Part shown: in pieces, positions 49,689 through 57,390 of the stretch
Layout: every line of letters begins with the position of its first letter
How positions within the stretch are numbered: the first letter of the stretch is position 1
From: Datnioides undecimradiatus
Taxonomy: Eukaryota; Chordata; Actinopteri; Lobotiformes; Datnioididae
Assembly: GCA_008933995.1 (NCBI GenBank)
Contig: WARS01000063.1
Location: forward strand, 1,141,001-1,205,000
Length of the DNA: 64,000 nucleotides
Reading direction: 5' to 3'
The notes under the pieces: generated by a model
Told to the model about the DNA's origin: nothing
The model's input: only the letters and a program-made list of their open reading frames with translations
The model's database searches: none
Made by a program: the position numbers and the translations under genes

Positions 49689-50562
49689 CTCCCCTGCCTC
49701 TCTCACCTTCCACACTCTTAATTAACGAGTGAGGAGAAAACTGCTGAATACAAAGAAAGACATCGCATTACAATCAGAAGGAGAGGGAGAGGAAAGAAGG
49801 AAGGGAGGAGGAAACGAGGAGCAGGGGAGGAGAGAGGGAGAGAGAGAGGGAGAGAGAGGGGGGAGAGAGGGGGGAGAAAGATCCGTTTCTTCTTGGTTGT
49901 TTTAAAGCCGAACAGACTAATTGGCCAAACAAAATAGAGAAGAGTTGGAGGAAAGAAGAAAGGAAGTGAGGGAGGAGGAGATGAAAGGATGGAGGACAGG
50001 TCACATGACTAAAACTGGAGGGAGGAGTGAGAAGAAGAAGGAGAGGAAATGAGGAGCAGAGGAGGATGGGGGAAAGAGAGGGAGGAGAGAAAAGGGAAGG
50101 AGGAGGAGAACAGGTGGAGGAGAAGACGGGATGAAGCAGAGGAGGTGCAGTGATGAGAGGAAGAGGAGGGCAGGAGGAGGAATGAGGAGAAGTCTGGGAG
50201 GAGGAAGGAAACAGGTGGAGGAGAGTAAAGATGGAAAACAGAGGAGAAATGAGGAGAAGGAGAGGAGGAAGGGAGAAAGTGGGAAAGGAGGGGGTGAGGG
50301 GTAGAAAAGAGGGGGAGAGAAGATGGAGGAGAAGAAAAAAGGGGTCAAGAGGAAAAGATGGGAGTGCAGGAGGAGAGAAGTATGGGATCAGAGAAGAGGA
50401 AGAGGAGGGAAAGGAGGGCAGGAGGGAGGAGGACGGGGGGAGGGGGTTCCTCGGGAGGAAGTTGAAAAATGTGACCTTGTTCCGAGACCTGGTGACATTT
50501 CCTCCACCCAGCTGATAGACTTTTAACAAGGCAGGTCAGTGTCATTTTTAACCAGGACAGGG

Positions 50563-50619
<57 letters not shown>

Positions 50620-52229
50620 CACCAGGCTGGAGGTGTATGTTATAGTGACAGATGGAGGTGAGAGGAGGAGGAAACGGGTCAAAATAGAGACAAAACGGGT
50701 AAAAAGAGCAAAGGAAACAGGAAAAAACACAAATATAAACAATGTTTGTTTTCTCTGAGACGCTAAATTAAACAACAACAAAGAAAACTACAAGCAACTC
50801 AACGGCAAAACGGAGTGCGTCGTGCACTTTTGATAATCTGTTGTCATGGAAACAATTAACAACGTTGATCTGATGGTTTCCTGCCGCAGGAAAGCGTCAA
50901 ACTACAGCCTCGTGATCCGAAACAAACCCCGAGCGTCAGGATAAAACTACAAGAATGGTGGAATCTGTTTATATATTCACATCTTTTATTAACATCTTTC
51001 TCTCAGACGCAGATATTTGCTGCTTTGTGCTGAGTCTTTGGGTTTTTAGGCTGCTCGGACAGAAGACGACACTAACACACAGTAAAGACATTAAACACTT
51101 CCTGAGTTACTGAATTTGTTGCTTGGAAAAAGAACATTTGAGAATACACTTGAAGCTGCTTTTGACTTGAACAGGAATAACATTTAGCATGTTTTAAACA
51201 TTAAAACTGAATTAATCAGGCGTGGTAAAGCTGCTGAAACTAAACATTTTACTGTTTCTGGTGTGAACCGGTTTTAACATCTGAAAATGTCAAATACTCT
51301 CTCAGATGCAGATATTTGCTGCTTTGCGTTGAGTATCTTTGGTTTTGGTTTCTGTTGGTCGGACACTTAAGGGCTAATTTAAGGCTTTTCATAGCGCTAA
51401 CAGCCCTGCTGTGAGGCAGCACAGTGCTGAGCCCGAACATGGAACCAGCAGCGGCGATGTCGTGTCGCAGATCTGAGTTTTGAGGCCGGCGCCGATCAAA
51501 GCTGCGACTTTTTTAAAGTTGCAGGACAGTTTTTAAGCACGGGGCCGAAGCCGCCGCCTAAAGGAGAGAGAGGAAGGACAGGAGAGGACAGAGAGAAGAA
51601 TGGGTCGGGATAAAAATAATATGAGAGGAACAGATAGAGGACAGGAGGGAGCAGAGGGGAGCTGAGCAGGAGGAGGGGATGCATGTAGAATAGAGGGATG
51701 AAAGAGGAGCAGAGGAGGGGGTCTGTGGATGCTGGAGTGATAAAAATAGGGAAGGGCAGGAGATGAGAGGGATGAAAAGGAGGGAAGGCAGGGAATAAGG
51801 AGGAGGAAACGAGGGGCCGAGCGAGAGATGAAAGAGAAAATTTAAGAAACTTTTTTTTTATTATTCCAACACCTCGAACCTGTTTCACACCCAAAAACCC
51901 ACAAAGAATGATGAACAGAGGACAAAAGCAGAGGGTAAGATGACGACAAAGAGTGGAGGAAGAGGAGTGTAAAGTGGTGGAGGACGAGAGAAGGAGGTGC
52001 AGGGAGGAGGGAGGGCAGGTTTATGGTTGCTGTTATGCAGAAATGTAAACACTTTGCAACGTTCGCAGAAAACAATGACACCGCAGGGAGAGAGGAAGGT
52101 GTGCACGCCCCTGTGTGTGCGTGTGTGTTTCTGCTGTACGACTGAGTGTGTGTGTGTGTGTGCACGTGCTGCTGTGTGGGTGGGTGCAGCAACAGCACCA
52201 CAGGGAGCGGAAGGAGAACGACGGAGGTG

Positions 52230-52268
<39 letters not shown>

Positions 52269-53187
52269 GACCCCGGCAAAATGTGAGATATGAGATTTGT
52301 ATCGTGAGCGGACGCCGCGTGTGCGAGAACACGCCGCAGCGCTTCAGCCTCGCCGATGAGCCCAATCAGAGCAGGAAGTTCCTGCAGGTTGAGTGGCGTC
52401 GTGCAGTCTGTGTCACAGCTGCGTGAGAGGCAGGTGTGTGTGTGTGTGTGTGTGTGTTGTGGTAATAAGACTCAAAGGTGGGGCTGATTAACGATGAGCA
52501 GCAGTGTGTCGGCGGCTGGTGTCAGGAGTCTGAGTTCAGTTTAACCAAACTCAGATCTGTTAAACTTGACTTGCGTGTGTTCGCCGCTCACACACGCTCA
52601 CACACACCTGAGCAGAGACACAGCATCGTCCTACAGATAGGCCTCCTGTCTGTAGCTCCAGAGGTTCAGTTTACTGCTGAGAGCGACTCAAGCCTCGACC
52701 TGCAACGGCTCGTTCTTCAGCAGATGTTTTATGTGCACCTATTTCATATTTGTATTAATAGTCATTATAACTAGTCACTGGTTTCAGCTTCTGGAACATG
52801 CATATCTATGTTTCCGTCAGGACCAGGCATTTATCCTGTGCATCAGGACAAACATCCTTCTAACATGTAAATCACATGATCACATATGTCCAACATGAGA
52901 AATGAACGGCATTTAAATCCAGATTTCTAATGTAAAATCACAGTGATGCTCCATGATTATTGTTATTATTAGAATTATTATTACTGTTTGTGTCAGCTCC
53001 ACTGACATCTAACTGGGAAACCATTACAAAGTGTCAGCGTGAAGTTTAAATTTAATTTAGCTTTAGTTCCAGTAAATTCACTAAAATCCCTTAGAAGCTG
53101 ATTTTGTTTATCTTTGTTTATTTACCTGTTTGTTTATGTTTTTACCCAGAGTCCCGGGCGTTTATGAAGACCCCCATGATGTTCTAG
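26251..53187 (+). CDS. dach2: dachshund-family transcriptional cofactor, 3' part of gene (11 exons)
   Basis: Joined exons: 26251-26366, 36163-36273, 40478-40684, 41754-41923, 42072-42177, 42624-42698, 46424-46524, 46864-47011, 47098-47280, 48131-48196, 53150-53187. All junctions are GT..AG and the phases chain without a break into 440 visible residues plus TAG. Visible landmarks are RPGRPPKR after DachBox-N, RLDLPFMMMPHPLLP and NTIANMAAAAQ in the middle, and the DachBox-C coiled coil (SSVETLLTNIQGLLKVA, then QKRLKKEKKAKRKLQEALEF). Dach proteins are nuclear cofactors working with Six and Eya proteins; DachBox-C binds partners. The Ski/Sno/Dac domain and start codon are not in this window, so exon numbers assume one missing coding exon, as in mammals. 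The middle resembles DACH2, the extreme C-terminus DACH1, so the exact paralogue (dach2, dachc or dachd) is open. Family assignment is very secure. Confidence 0.95.
26600..27840. repeat. alternating pyrimidine / purine / pyrimidine tract
   Basis: 26625-26840 is CT-rich, 26855-27125 GA-rich and 27175-27840 CT-rich (TTCCTCCC units). Long frames with Ser/Pro/Phe/Leu composition are artefacts. Confidence 0.92.
27930..28146. repeat. (CA)n-(TG)n palindrome and second (CA)n
   Basis: CA at 27930-27968 followed after only five bases (TCAGG) by TG at 27974-27998, a natural hairpin or cruciform; then (CA)n at 28077-28121 and short CA runs to 28146. Confidence 0.95.
28360..28790. repeat. polypurine (GGA/GAA)n tract
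   Basis: GA-rich tract; the preceding 28150-28360 is a unique GC-rich island with CCATGGAGACGCC and CCAATCAC. Confidence 0.9.
28850..29625. repeat. TG, CA, (GA)n and (CGCA)n cluster
   Basis: TG 28858-28905, scattered CA 28989-29286, (GA)n 29391-29410, G-rich 29411-29480, and (CGCA)n 29587-29620, a Z-DNA-prone tetranucleotide. Confidence 0.92.
30070..30960. repeat. cryptic degenerate minisatellite (ATTGACTTTA motif)
   Basis: ATTGACTTTA-like cores recur near 30137, 30169, 30252, 30364, 30695, 30799, 30857, 30903 and 30936, often after CAACCA or CAGGCAAT. The spacing is irregular, about 30-110 bp, as in an old decayed tandem array. Confidence 0.5.
31130..31330. promoter_or_regulatory. candidate conserved non-coding element
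   Basis: Repeat-free sequence in an AT-rich intron with evenly balanced composition; only a weak inference. Confidence 0.2.
32440..32650. mobile_element. percomorph dispersed repeat fragment
   Basis: GGTGGCGCTAGAGGGAAATT, GATCACCAAGGTCA, ACCACATTTCATGGCAAACC, CCATCCAGTAGTTGTT and GTTGCTAGCATGGCTAAAA occur in the order of a very common percomorph repeat; only a decayed copy is here. Confidence 0.75.
33050..33480. repeat. (CA)n and (TG)n microsatellites around a unique island
   Basis: CA 33085-33122, TG 33268-33293, TG 33394-33408 and 33440-33474. 33124-33265 is unique. A poly-T run at 33573-33589 follows. Confidence 0.92.
33640..34200. other. pyrimidine-leaning unique sequence
   Basis: CT-rich but not simple-repeat DNA; frames on both strands lack conserved features. 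No gene recognised. Confidence 0.5.
35475..35845. repeat. CA/TG microsatellites
   Basis: CA 35476-35496, CA 35538-35556, CA 35655-35692, TG 35788-35808, TG 35830-35844. Confidence 0.92.
35885..36060. promoter_or_regulatory. GC-rich island just upstream of exon 3
   Basis: GACGGCCGGGCGCGGCGTG and GCATCATGGGTAG (inverse of the CTACCCATGATGC half of ZNF143-type sites). Possible regulatory block or alternative promoter; weak evidence. Confidence 0.3.
36126..36156 (+). repeat. (TG)n in place of the exon 3 polypyrimidine tract
   Basis: A TG run ends six bases before the AG of the exon 3 acceptor. Confidence 0.95.
36163..36273 (+). CDS. dach2: dach exon 3: LQKMK linker
   Basis: 111 nt, phase 1 to phase 1, so it can be skipped without a frameshift. 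It reads GLTAAAMAELQKLQKMK and then an acidic segment ending DDLHSNTG, as in the DACH2 linker, but a few residues shorter than I recall for mammals. The acceptor is (TG)n-GTGCAG with no ordinary polypyrimidine tract. The donor GTAACACAC leads straight into a CA repeat. An ATG at 36180 lies in a strong Kozak context (G at -3, G at +4). Confidence 0.94.
36277..36314 (+). repeat. (CA)n at exon 3 donor
   Basis: The CA run begins three bases into the intron and is complementary to the TG tract upstream of the exon. Confidence 0.95.
36413..36475. repeat. 39 bp direct repeat with GGGGCGGGGCTTATGAGCTG
   Basis: GGGGGCGGGGCTTATGAGCT at 36413 recurs at 36452. It includes a GC-box-like GGGGCGGGGC. Confidence 0.9.
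40478..40684 (+). CDS. dach2: dach exon 4: SWDK motif and Gly/Ala/Gln-rich low-complexity linker
   Basis: 207 nt, symmetric phase 1. It starts GGSECSWDKERLTSP, matching the DACH2 GGSESSWDKDKM segment. Then comes an unusual run of Gly, Ala and Pro (about 40 residues, coded by GGAGGAGCAGGAGG-type repeats, 40540-40630) and QQLQQQQLLAN. In known DACH2 the equivalent linker is not so Gly/Ala-rich. The donor gtgagc at 40685 is followed by CA repeats. The last base A plus the next exon's GG give the Arg of RLDLPF. Confidence 0.93.
40685..41753 (+). other. intron 4 of dach, CA-rich
   Basis: CA at the donor (40693-40717), (CA)n 40787-40824 and 40952-40983, TG 41208-41236. Between the CA runs, 40830-40950 is unique with GGATTAATCAG, a bicoid/OTX/PITX-type site. 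Confidence 0.9.
41754..41923 (+). CDS. dach2: dach exon 5: LDLPFMMMPHPLLP conserved core
   Basis: 170 nt, phase 1 to phase 0. It codes the most conserved central block of vertebrate DACH proteins: (R)LDLPFMMMPHPLLP, LPPASVAMAMSQMN, LNTIANMAAAAQ, ending APVIK. RLDLPF is the DACH2-type form; DACH1 has GLELPF. The acceptor is gctcag; the donor gtacaaa follows the Lys codon. Confidence 0.96.
42072..42177 (+). CDS. dach2: dach exon 6: Ser/Pro-rich segment
   Basis: 106 nt, phase 0 to phase 1. It reads ERVCDSPSLSPSVDEANTP, then a serine-rich stretch ending SSSPERLG, equivalent to the ERVPDSPSPAPSLEE segment of vertebrate DACH. The intron before it is only 148 nt. The donor GTACACAC merges directly into a CA dinucleotide run (42180-42204). 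Confidence 0.92.
42178..42623 (+). other. intron 6 of dach, CA-rich
   Basis: CA at the donor (42180-42204), CA 42421-42447 and CA 42557-42590, about 34 nt before the exon 7 acceptor. Confidence 0.9.
42624..42698 (+). CDS. dach2: dach exon 7: short symmetric linker exon
   Basis: 75 nt, phase 1 in and out, so a natural cassette exon. It reads LVSADADVALPNPAAPIKKITKDK with flanking split Gly and Glu codons. The sequence is weakly conserved, so the call rests on the acceptor (tttccacag), the donor (gttgga, non-optimal) and the exact phase fit between exons 6 and 8. CA repeats lie on both sides (42557-42590 and 42706-42733). Confidence 0.8.
42699..46423 (+). other. intron 7 of dach
   Basis: CA-rich donor region (42706-42733), CA 42788-42810 and 42919-42946, G-rich purine tract 43070-43135, GC-rich patch 44075-44160, purine tract 45300-45470, (TG)n 45478-45513, (CA)n 45614-45670, TG 45742-45761. 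The rest is unique, AT-rich; no exon recognised. Confidence 0.88.
43868..43945. repeat. percomorph ATTTGCTGCTTTTC dispersed repeat fragment
   Basis: GTGAGGATTTGCTGCTTTTC followed by GTCTTTAATGACGGTAACTG: one copy of the element also seen twice at 50997-51364. Confidence 0.6.
46424..46524 (+). CDS. dach2: dach exon 8: start of DachBox-C
   Basis: 101 nt, phase 1 to phase 0. It reads EESPLGQALPPGFPAPFLF, then ADGLSSVETLLTNIQ. LPPGFP, PFLF and SSVETLLTNIQ are diagnostic of DACH proteins and open the C-terminal partner-binding domain. The acceptor is gctcacag; the donor is gtagtc. Confidence 0.96.
46525..46863 (+). other. intron 8 of dach
   Basis: 339 nt of unique sequence with no notable element. 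Intron 9 (47012-47097) is only 86 nt. Confidence 0.9.
46864..47011 (+). CDS. dach2: dach exon 9: DachBox-C coiled coil, first half
   Basis: 148 nt, phase 0 to phase 1. It reads GLLKVAVENARAQDKQIQ, then a Lys/Glu/Arg-rich helix (ELKMELYREREMRESLERQL) ending SELQSR. This is the amphipathic helix of DachBox-C that mediates protein partner binding in the family. The intron after it is only 86 nt. Confidence 0.96.
47098..47280 (+). CDS. dach2: dach exon 10: DachBox-C coiled coil, second half, plus Ser/Asn-rich tail
   Basis: 183 nt, symmetric phase 1. It reads ASIQKRLKKEKKAKRKLQ, then EALEFESKRRERVEDALKHS, nearly identical to mammalian DACH. It continues into a lineage-specific Ser/Pro stretch and a six-Asn run coded by an (AAC)n microsatellite at about 47250-47268. 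The donor is gtatgac. Confidence 0.96.
47281..48130 (+). other. intron 10 of dach
   Basis: 850 nt. Contains the repeat at 47472-47568 shared with 60979-61110; otherwise unique. Confidence 0.9.
47472..47568. repeat. dispersed repeat copy 1 (CAGAAATGTGTCTTACAGCT)
   Basis: CAGAAATGTGTCTTACAGCT, GATCCAGAGTC, AAGCTGCTGACACACAGACA, CAACACTGACAC: nearly identical to 60981-61110. Two copies 13.5 kb apart point to a mobile element. Confidence 0.8.
48131..48196 (+). CDS. dach2: dach exon 11: acidic tail exon
   Basis: 66 nt, symmetric phase 1. It reads (D)AAAAEDKPELNGNQQDNGAVQ. It is weakly conserved and placed by the acceptor gtaccag, the donor gtagct and phase continuity. The donor is followed by CA/CG-rich repeats from 48208. 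It could be optionally skipped. Confidence 0.82.
49775..50460. repeat. long polypurine (GGA/GAGG)n tract
   Basis: About 690 bp, nearly pure purine on the + strand; the - strand gives a spurious 251-residue Ser/Pro/Leu frame. Confidence 0.93.
50997..51364. repeat. two direct copies of a ~65 bp dispersed repeat
   Basis: CTCTCAGACGCAGATATTTG at 51000 and CTCTCAGATGCAGATATTTG at 51299, both followed by CTGCTTTG, TTGAGT- or CTGAGT-like sequence, TTTGGTTTT and GGTCGGAC or GCTCGGAC. 300 bp period. It matches a repeat common in percomorph DNA. Confidence 0.75.
51555..51990. repeat. polypurine tract
   Basis: GGAGGA/GAGAGG-rich sequence interrupted by a poly-T run near 51850. Confidence 0.88.
53150..53187 (+). 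CDS. dach2: dach terminal coding exon 12 with stop codon
   Basis: The acceptor is tttacccag. In the phase set by exon 11 it reads ESRAFMKTPMMF then TAG at 53185-53187. The end pattern (aromatic, hydrophobic, Lys-Thr, x-x, Met, aromatic) matches the LYLKTTVMY end I recall for DACH1, which supports the frame. I did not see an alternative terminal exon like the mammalian DACH2 end in intron 11. Confidence 0.88.
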
Positions 53188-53517
53188 AAAGACGGACTCC
53201 GCCTCCAGAAGCCCCGCCCTCCCCCCAACCCCTCCAGCCCCTCTCCTGCACAGAAGAACGCCACCAGCCCTTTTCCACAGCAACCACGGCAGCCTGGATC
53301 ACCACGGCGACAGCCTCCCCAGGCGGGATTCTACAATTTGATTGTTGCTATGAAACAATGAGACTACTCAGAGGCACGCCGCCCGCCCCGTCGGACTCAC
53401 GGGGGCGGCGTCTCTTTACTTCTTCTTCTCTTTCTTCTTTTTAGACGAACTTTGCTCCGTTCATTCCTCTTTTTCTCTCTCGGGACGCCTCTCATCCCTT
53501 GTTTGTTTTGGGAAAAA

Positions 53518-53531
53518 AATAAATAAATAAA
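53518..53531 (+). promoter_or_regulatory. overlapping AATAAA polyadenylation signals
   Basis: Three overlapping AATAAA hexamers lie about 330 nt after the stop codon. They could define a short 3' UTR form. Confidence 0.5.
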
Positions 53532-54384
53532 AGATAAAAATCATTTCCAGGTCGCTGCGCAGCGAACAGACTGGCTCGCAGACATCTGACATCACGAGGA
53601 TGAATCTGATTGGAGGACTTTTTTAAACGGTCCAATTAGACGAGGCGACTCACAGGACCAAACAAGCGTTTCAAGAAAAGAGTAAACATTCTTATTTACA
53701 ACAAAACAACAAAAACACAGTTTGAAACCCCCTCTGGATGTGACGTGACATCAGTCGACCTCATTGGCTGGCTGTCGACACCCTCTGATTGGACGGTAAT
53801 CAGCTGATCGGAGGAGCTCAGGACTGGAGGAGGAGGGGTTTCAGGAGGAAGGAAACGGGAAAACATGAGAAGGGTAAAAAAAAAAAAGAGAGAGCGAACG
53901 ACTCTCGAGGCCGTTTCGTTCAGATTCGTTATTTTTCCTCACGGTGACTGAAAAAAAGTGCATGGGAAAACTTTTTCTTCTGTTGTCATTCGGCTTATTT
54001 TCTCCTCCGTACACTCTTAACTCCACCCCTCCCTCGTCCTCCTCTGCTTCATTTCCATTTAAACCAGCCCCCCCCCCCAGGAGGCATTACTCTGAAAATG
54101 TTGGATGCAGCTTTTCGATGTATGAAGTATTTTCTATCACCCTTAAACTATGAAATCAGTTTCTCAAACAAAGCAAAAAAAATAACAAAAAACAACAAAA
54201 AAACAAACAAACAAACAAACCCTTTTTTATTACAAAGGAGTGATTTTTAGACACGATATTATATCTTAAAGGTACGTTGAATTCTCTTCCTCGTCTTTGG
54301 ACCTTTTCACCTTTTGACCCCTCCCCCCTCCCCCCACTGTTCCCACGTGACCAGGACGTAGTCGTCAAGTTTCTGGGGTTTGAC

Positions 54385-54512
54385 GAGGAGCGCTTGATTC
54401 GTGTGCCCCGCTGCAGAGCTTAACGACTTAAATCCAGTTTCACTCCTCTTTTGGTTGGATTCACCCTGATCTGCCCGTTAAGTCATGCAGGTGTGGAAAT
54501 CAAGCGCTCCTC
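54385..54512 (+). repeat. long inverted repeat (hairpin) in probable 3' UTR
   Basis: GAGGAGCGCTTGATT at 54385-54399 is exactly the reverse complement of 54498-54512. Further in, CTGCAGAGCTTAACG (54411-54425) is nearly complementary to 54476-54490, and AATCCA/TGGATT can pair inside the loop. The whole would fold as one stem of about 40 nt with internal mismatches. Confidence 0.8.
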
Positions 54513-54874
54513 AGCTCCGACACACACACAGGAACTTCTTCTCCCCTGATTCTCTGACCTGCTAAAGAGTGCAGACTGTTGTGTTGCAGTTTTGTTTATT
54601 CCACAGTGTGTTTTTATTTGTTTGTTTATTTGTTTATTACTATGAAATGTGTATGGGAGGGACGGGGCGGGGTGGGGGAGGGGTCGGTGGGTTCTGGGGT
54701 TAAAGGGATATTCCGTGTAGATAGAACCGACATACAGCGTTTTTATTTTGTTTGTTTGTTTTTGTTTTGTTATTATTATTTTCTCCTGATGATCTCTCAG
54801 TCTGTCACTGTTCTCTGGGTTTGAGCTGACTGCAAATATACAGTATTATAATGATGGCTGTGTAGTGGTGTTAA

Positions 54875-55300
54875 TCACACACACACACACACACGGATTT
54901 AAAACCAATTTCACCAAAAATAATACGAAACTCTTTGTGTTTGAGGTCAGAAACACGATCTGCTGACGACGTTTAGTTTGATCAGTGTTTATATTTAAAG
55001 TCTGTTGTTTACTGCAGTGATTCTGTGCGGAGTTCATAAGGTTTCTGACTCTGTCATCGAATATTTGAGATGAATATAGTGACGATATGGACGGAGTGAC
55101 CACCGTGCCGTGGTAATAAAAACTGGTTTGTGATAAATAATGATCAGTGATGACACAACAAACACTGAAACAGCTGGAGGTGAGTTCAGAGAGGCTCCTC
55201 CTGCGTCCACTCATCAGACGCTGCCCAGTGCTGCAGCTGATGACACTTAAAATATAAAATAAATAAATAATTAAATAAATAAAATGATCTTTCTGGGACT

Positions 55301-55334
<34 letters not shown>

Positions 55335-55380
55335 ACAAACAGATAGGCACTCTGGTATTCTGGTAATGTGTTTCACGGAC

Positions 55381-55425
<45 letters not shown>

Positions 55426-55472
55426 CTTGCACAGAGGTCTGGGAGTAAACACACACACACACACACACATCG
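54875..55472. repeat. (CA)n microsatellite cluster
   Basis: CA at 54877-54894, 55303-55332, 55386-55423 and 55450-55470; (AAAT)n at 55254-55284. Confidence 0.93.
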
Positions 55473-55519
55473 TCTATGTTCCATTTAGACTGTATATTTA
55501 CTCTGCATTACGAGGTTAA

Positions 55520-56065
55520 TGAGGTGAAGCCTTTCCCTCTCTCCCTCTCTCTCTCCCTCTGTCTCTAATGGATCTCTACCTCTCTCGCCCTCTCTTCCTC
55601 CTCATCTTTAATCCTCTCTCACCTCTGTCACTCTTCTTCTCCTCTTGTTTTCCCTCTTCTCTCCTTCACAATCACTCCTGATGTCACTCTTCTGATCTTT
55701 GCTTTCCATTTTTCTATCTTGTTTCATCCTCTCTCTCTCTCTCTCTCTCTCTCCATCTCTCTACGTTTACCAAATAGCTGATGTCACTTTTTCCATTTCC
55801 CCCTAATGGAGGCAGAAACACAGAGCGATGGACGGAGGGGAGGGGGGGAAAACAGCCAGAGATGAAGAAGGATGGATAGAAAGTGAAGGAGGAAACGAGG
55901 AAGGATGAAAAGGTGACAGCACACGGGGGGGGGGGATCCGAGAGGCGACGTGGGAGAAAATGAAGGAAAGACGAGGAAGGTGTAGAGAAAGAGGGGAGAC
56001 GTGATGGAGTGATGATAGAGCGGGGAGCAGGGGATGATGGGTAATGAAAAGATAAAAAGTGAGAA
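55520..56065. repeat. pyrimidine tract followed by purine tract
   Basis: 55525-55760 is CT-rich, ending in (CT)n at 55731-55754; 55805-56065 is GA-rich. Facing tracts are complementary and could form a large hairpin. Confidence 0.9.
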
Positions 56066-56336
56066 ACACGTCCGGGGACAAACAGCGACCCGTCATGGAG
56101 GAGGTTTATTATTGATCTCTGACAGAGGAGATCCACCCGGAAACACCACCACTGCTCCATCCAAACACTCACTTCTCCTTCTGCCGCTCGCTCCAGACAA
56201 ACTCCGAACGTAACAGGCGTCAGTGTCCGCGACGTGATGCAGCAGAGTTTTATTTAAACAGAAATATGTATTTATGTTGAATTTAGCAGACGTGTTTGTT
56301 TCCAGAGCTACAATCAGAGACTACACTAAACCAAAG

Positions 56337-56360
56337 ATTTAAAGGGACAGTTCAGGTGTA
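56337..56360. repeat. TTTAAAGGGACAGTTCAGGT transposon-end-like sequence
   Basis: Same end type as the element at 8450-9053. A matching right end was not found, so this is a fragment at most. Confidence 0.35.
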
Positions 56361-56799
56361 AATAACAAACTCTTAACACACCGAAGTCGCACAACAACAC
56401 AAACAAACTGAGCAGCTTTAAACCATCAACTCCTGTTTTTACTGTCAGGTAAAAACGATGCTGTGGAGTTAAAGAGCGCGCAGCCAGCTCCAGTTTCCTG
56501 GGAGGATGCTCTGAATTACCAGTCTGATCTGAAGTGCGTGTGTGAGTGGAACAGCTTCTCTCTGTGACTCTGCAAAGGTCAGAAGCTGCTTCCTGAAACA
56601 CATCACTGTATTAAAGCAGAGACTCAGCTTCAATGCTCTGCAGAGACTCTGGAGTCACAGCAACATATCACCACACACTGTCTCTGACTCACACAGCAAA
56701 ACACAGACTCAAACACGTTTACATCCTGGGAACATACGCGGCGCTGCGATCCTTCATCGGTGGCTCAACGATATGTTGGTCCGTCTATTTTAACCACTG

Positions 56800-57154
56800 T
56801 GGTGTTAGGTGATAGAGAAGGAGAATAAACAGAAGAGAAAAGAGAGAAACATTAAAAAAGCAGAAAAACAGAAAGACTTTGCAGAGACCGGAGAAAGAAA
56901 AGAATAAGAAGTGGATAAAACAGAAAGAGATGATCGATGTGAAAGCCTGATTAGAAAACAGGAAGTGAAACCAAAGGACAAAGATGGAGAGAAGAAGAGA
57001 GGGACGGAAAAAGACTAACAGTAAAAGTCGTGAAATGAAAAGACGAAGAGGAAATAAAAGCAGGAGGAAGGAGAGAAAGAGACGGAGGGATGGACAGAAG
57101 GAGCGGGAAACGAACAGAGACATTCCCAGACAGAACAGCCAGGCTGTTAACACA

Positions 57155-57195
<41 letters not shown>

Positions 57196-57342
57196 CCCTC
57201 CGTCATTAGTCTTCATTAGAGTCTTTATGAGGAAAATTAGAAAGGGAGTTTCCTCCCAAACTGAGCCCTGGGGTCCAACCTGCTGGTGTGTGTGTGTGTG
57301 CGTAATGTGGTTAATTTCTACGTGGGTTTCAGGAGATGAAGG

Positions 57343-57388
<46 letters not shown>

Positions 57389-57390
57389 TG
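56800..57390. repeat. purine-rich stretch with (CA)n and (TG)n
   Basis: GA-rich 56810-57120, CA 57157-57193, TG 57284-57300, TG 57343-57387. Confidence 0.9.

Larger units (their letters stand above)
48197..53149 (+). other. intron 11 of dach
   Basis: 5 kb. CA near the donor (48208-48227), CA 48373-48401, TG 48510-48554, CA 49447-49486, CA 49618-49687, polypurine 49775-50460, CA 50566-50617, repeat pair 50997-51364, purine 51555-51990, (GA)n 52231-52267, TG 52436-52458. 48560-49140 and 52470-53130 are unique with nothing recognised. Confidence 0.9.
53188..54850 (+). other. probable 3' UTR of dach
   Basis: About 1.7 kb after the stop contains no CA/TG microsatellite, unlike the flanks, and is rich in A- and T-runs. 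It begins with C-rich sequence, then has clustered AATAAA signals near 53518 and a long inverted repeat at 54385-54512. The true 3' end is not determined. It may end soon after 53531, or extend to about 54850, where a CA repeat marks the return to ordinary intergenic sequence. Confidence 0.55.

Noticed and set aside
49774-50529. 251-residue open frame on the - strand
   Set aside because: Entirely the complement of a polypurine tract; Ser/Pro/Phe/Leu composition follows from TCC/CTC/TTC repeats.
52115-52426. 103-residue + frame spanning (GA)n with a non-repetitive C-terminal half
   Set aside because: Half is microsatellite; the rest matches nothing I recognise and it lies within intron 11 without splice support.
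53130-53444. Alternative frame through exon 12 giving a Pro/Ser/Thr-rich 90-residue tail
   Set aside because: The phase from exon 11 leads to ESRAFMKTPMMF and TAG, which resembles the DACH1 C-terminus; the other frame would need a shifted acceptor.
54846-55484. 212-residue - strand frame with Cys-Val repeats
   Set aside because: Cys/Val runs are (TG)n/(CA)n microsatellites; the middle part shows no recognised domain.
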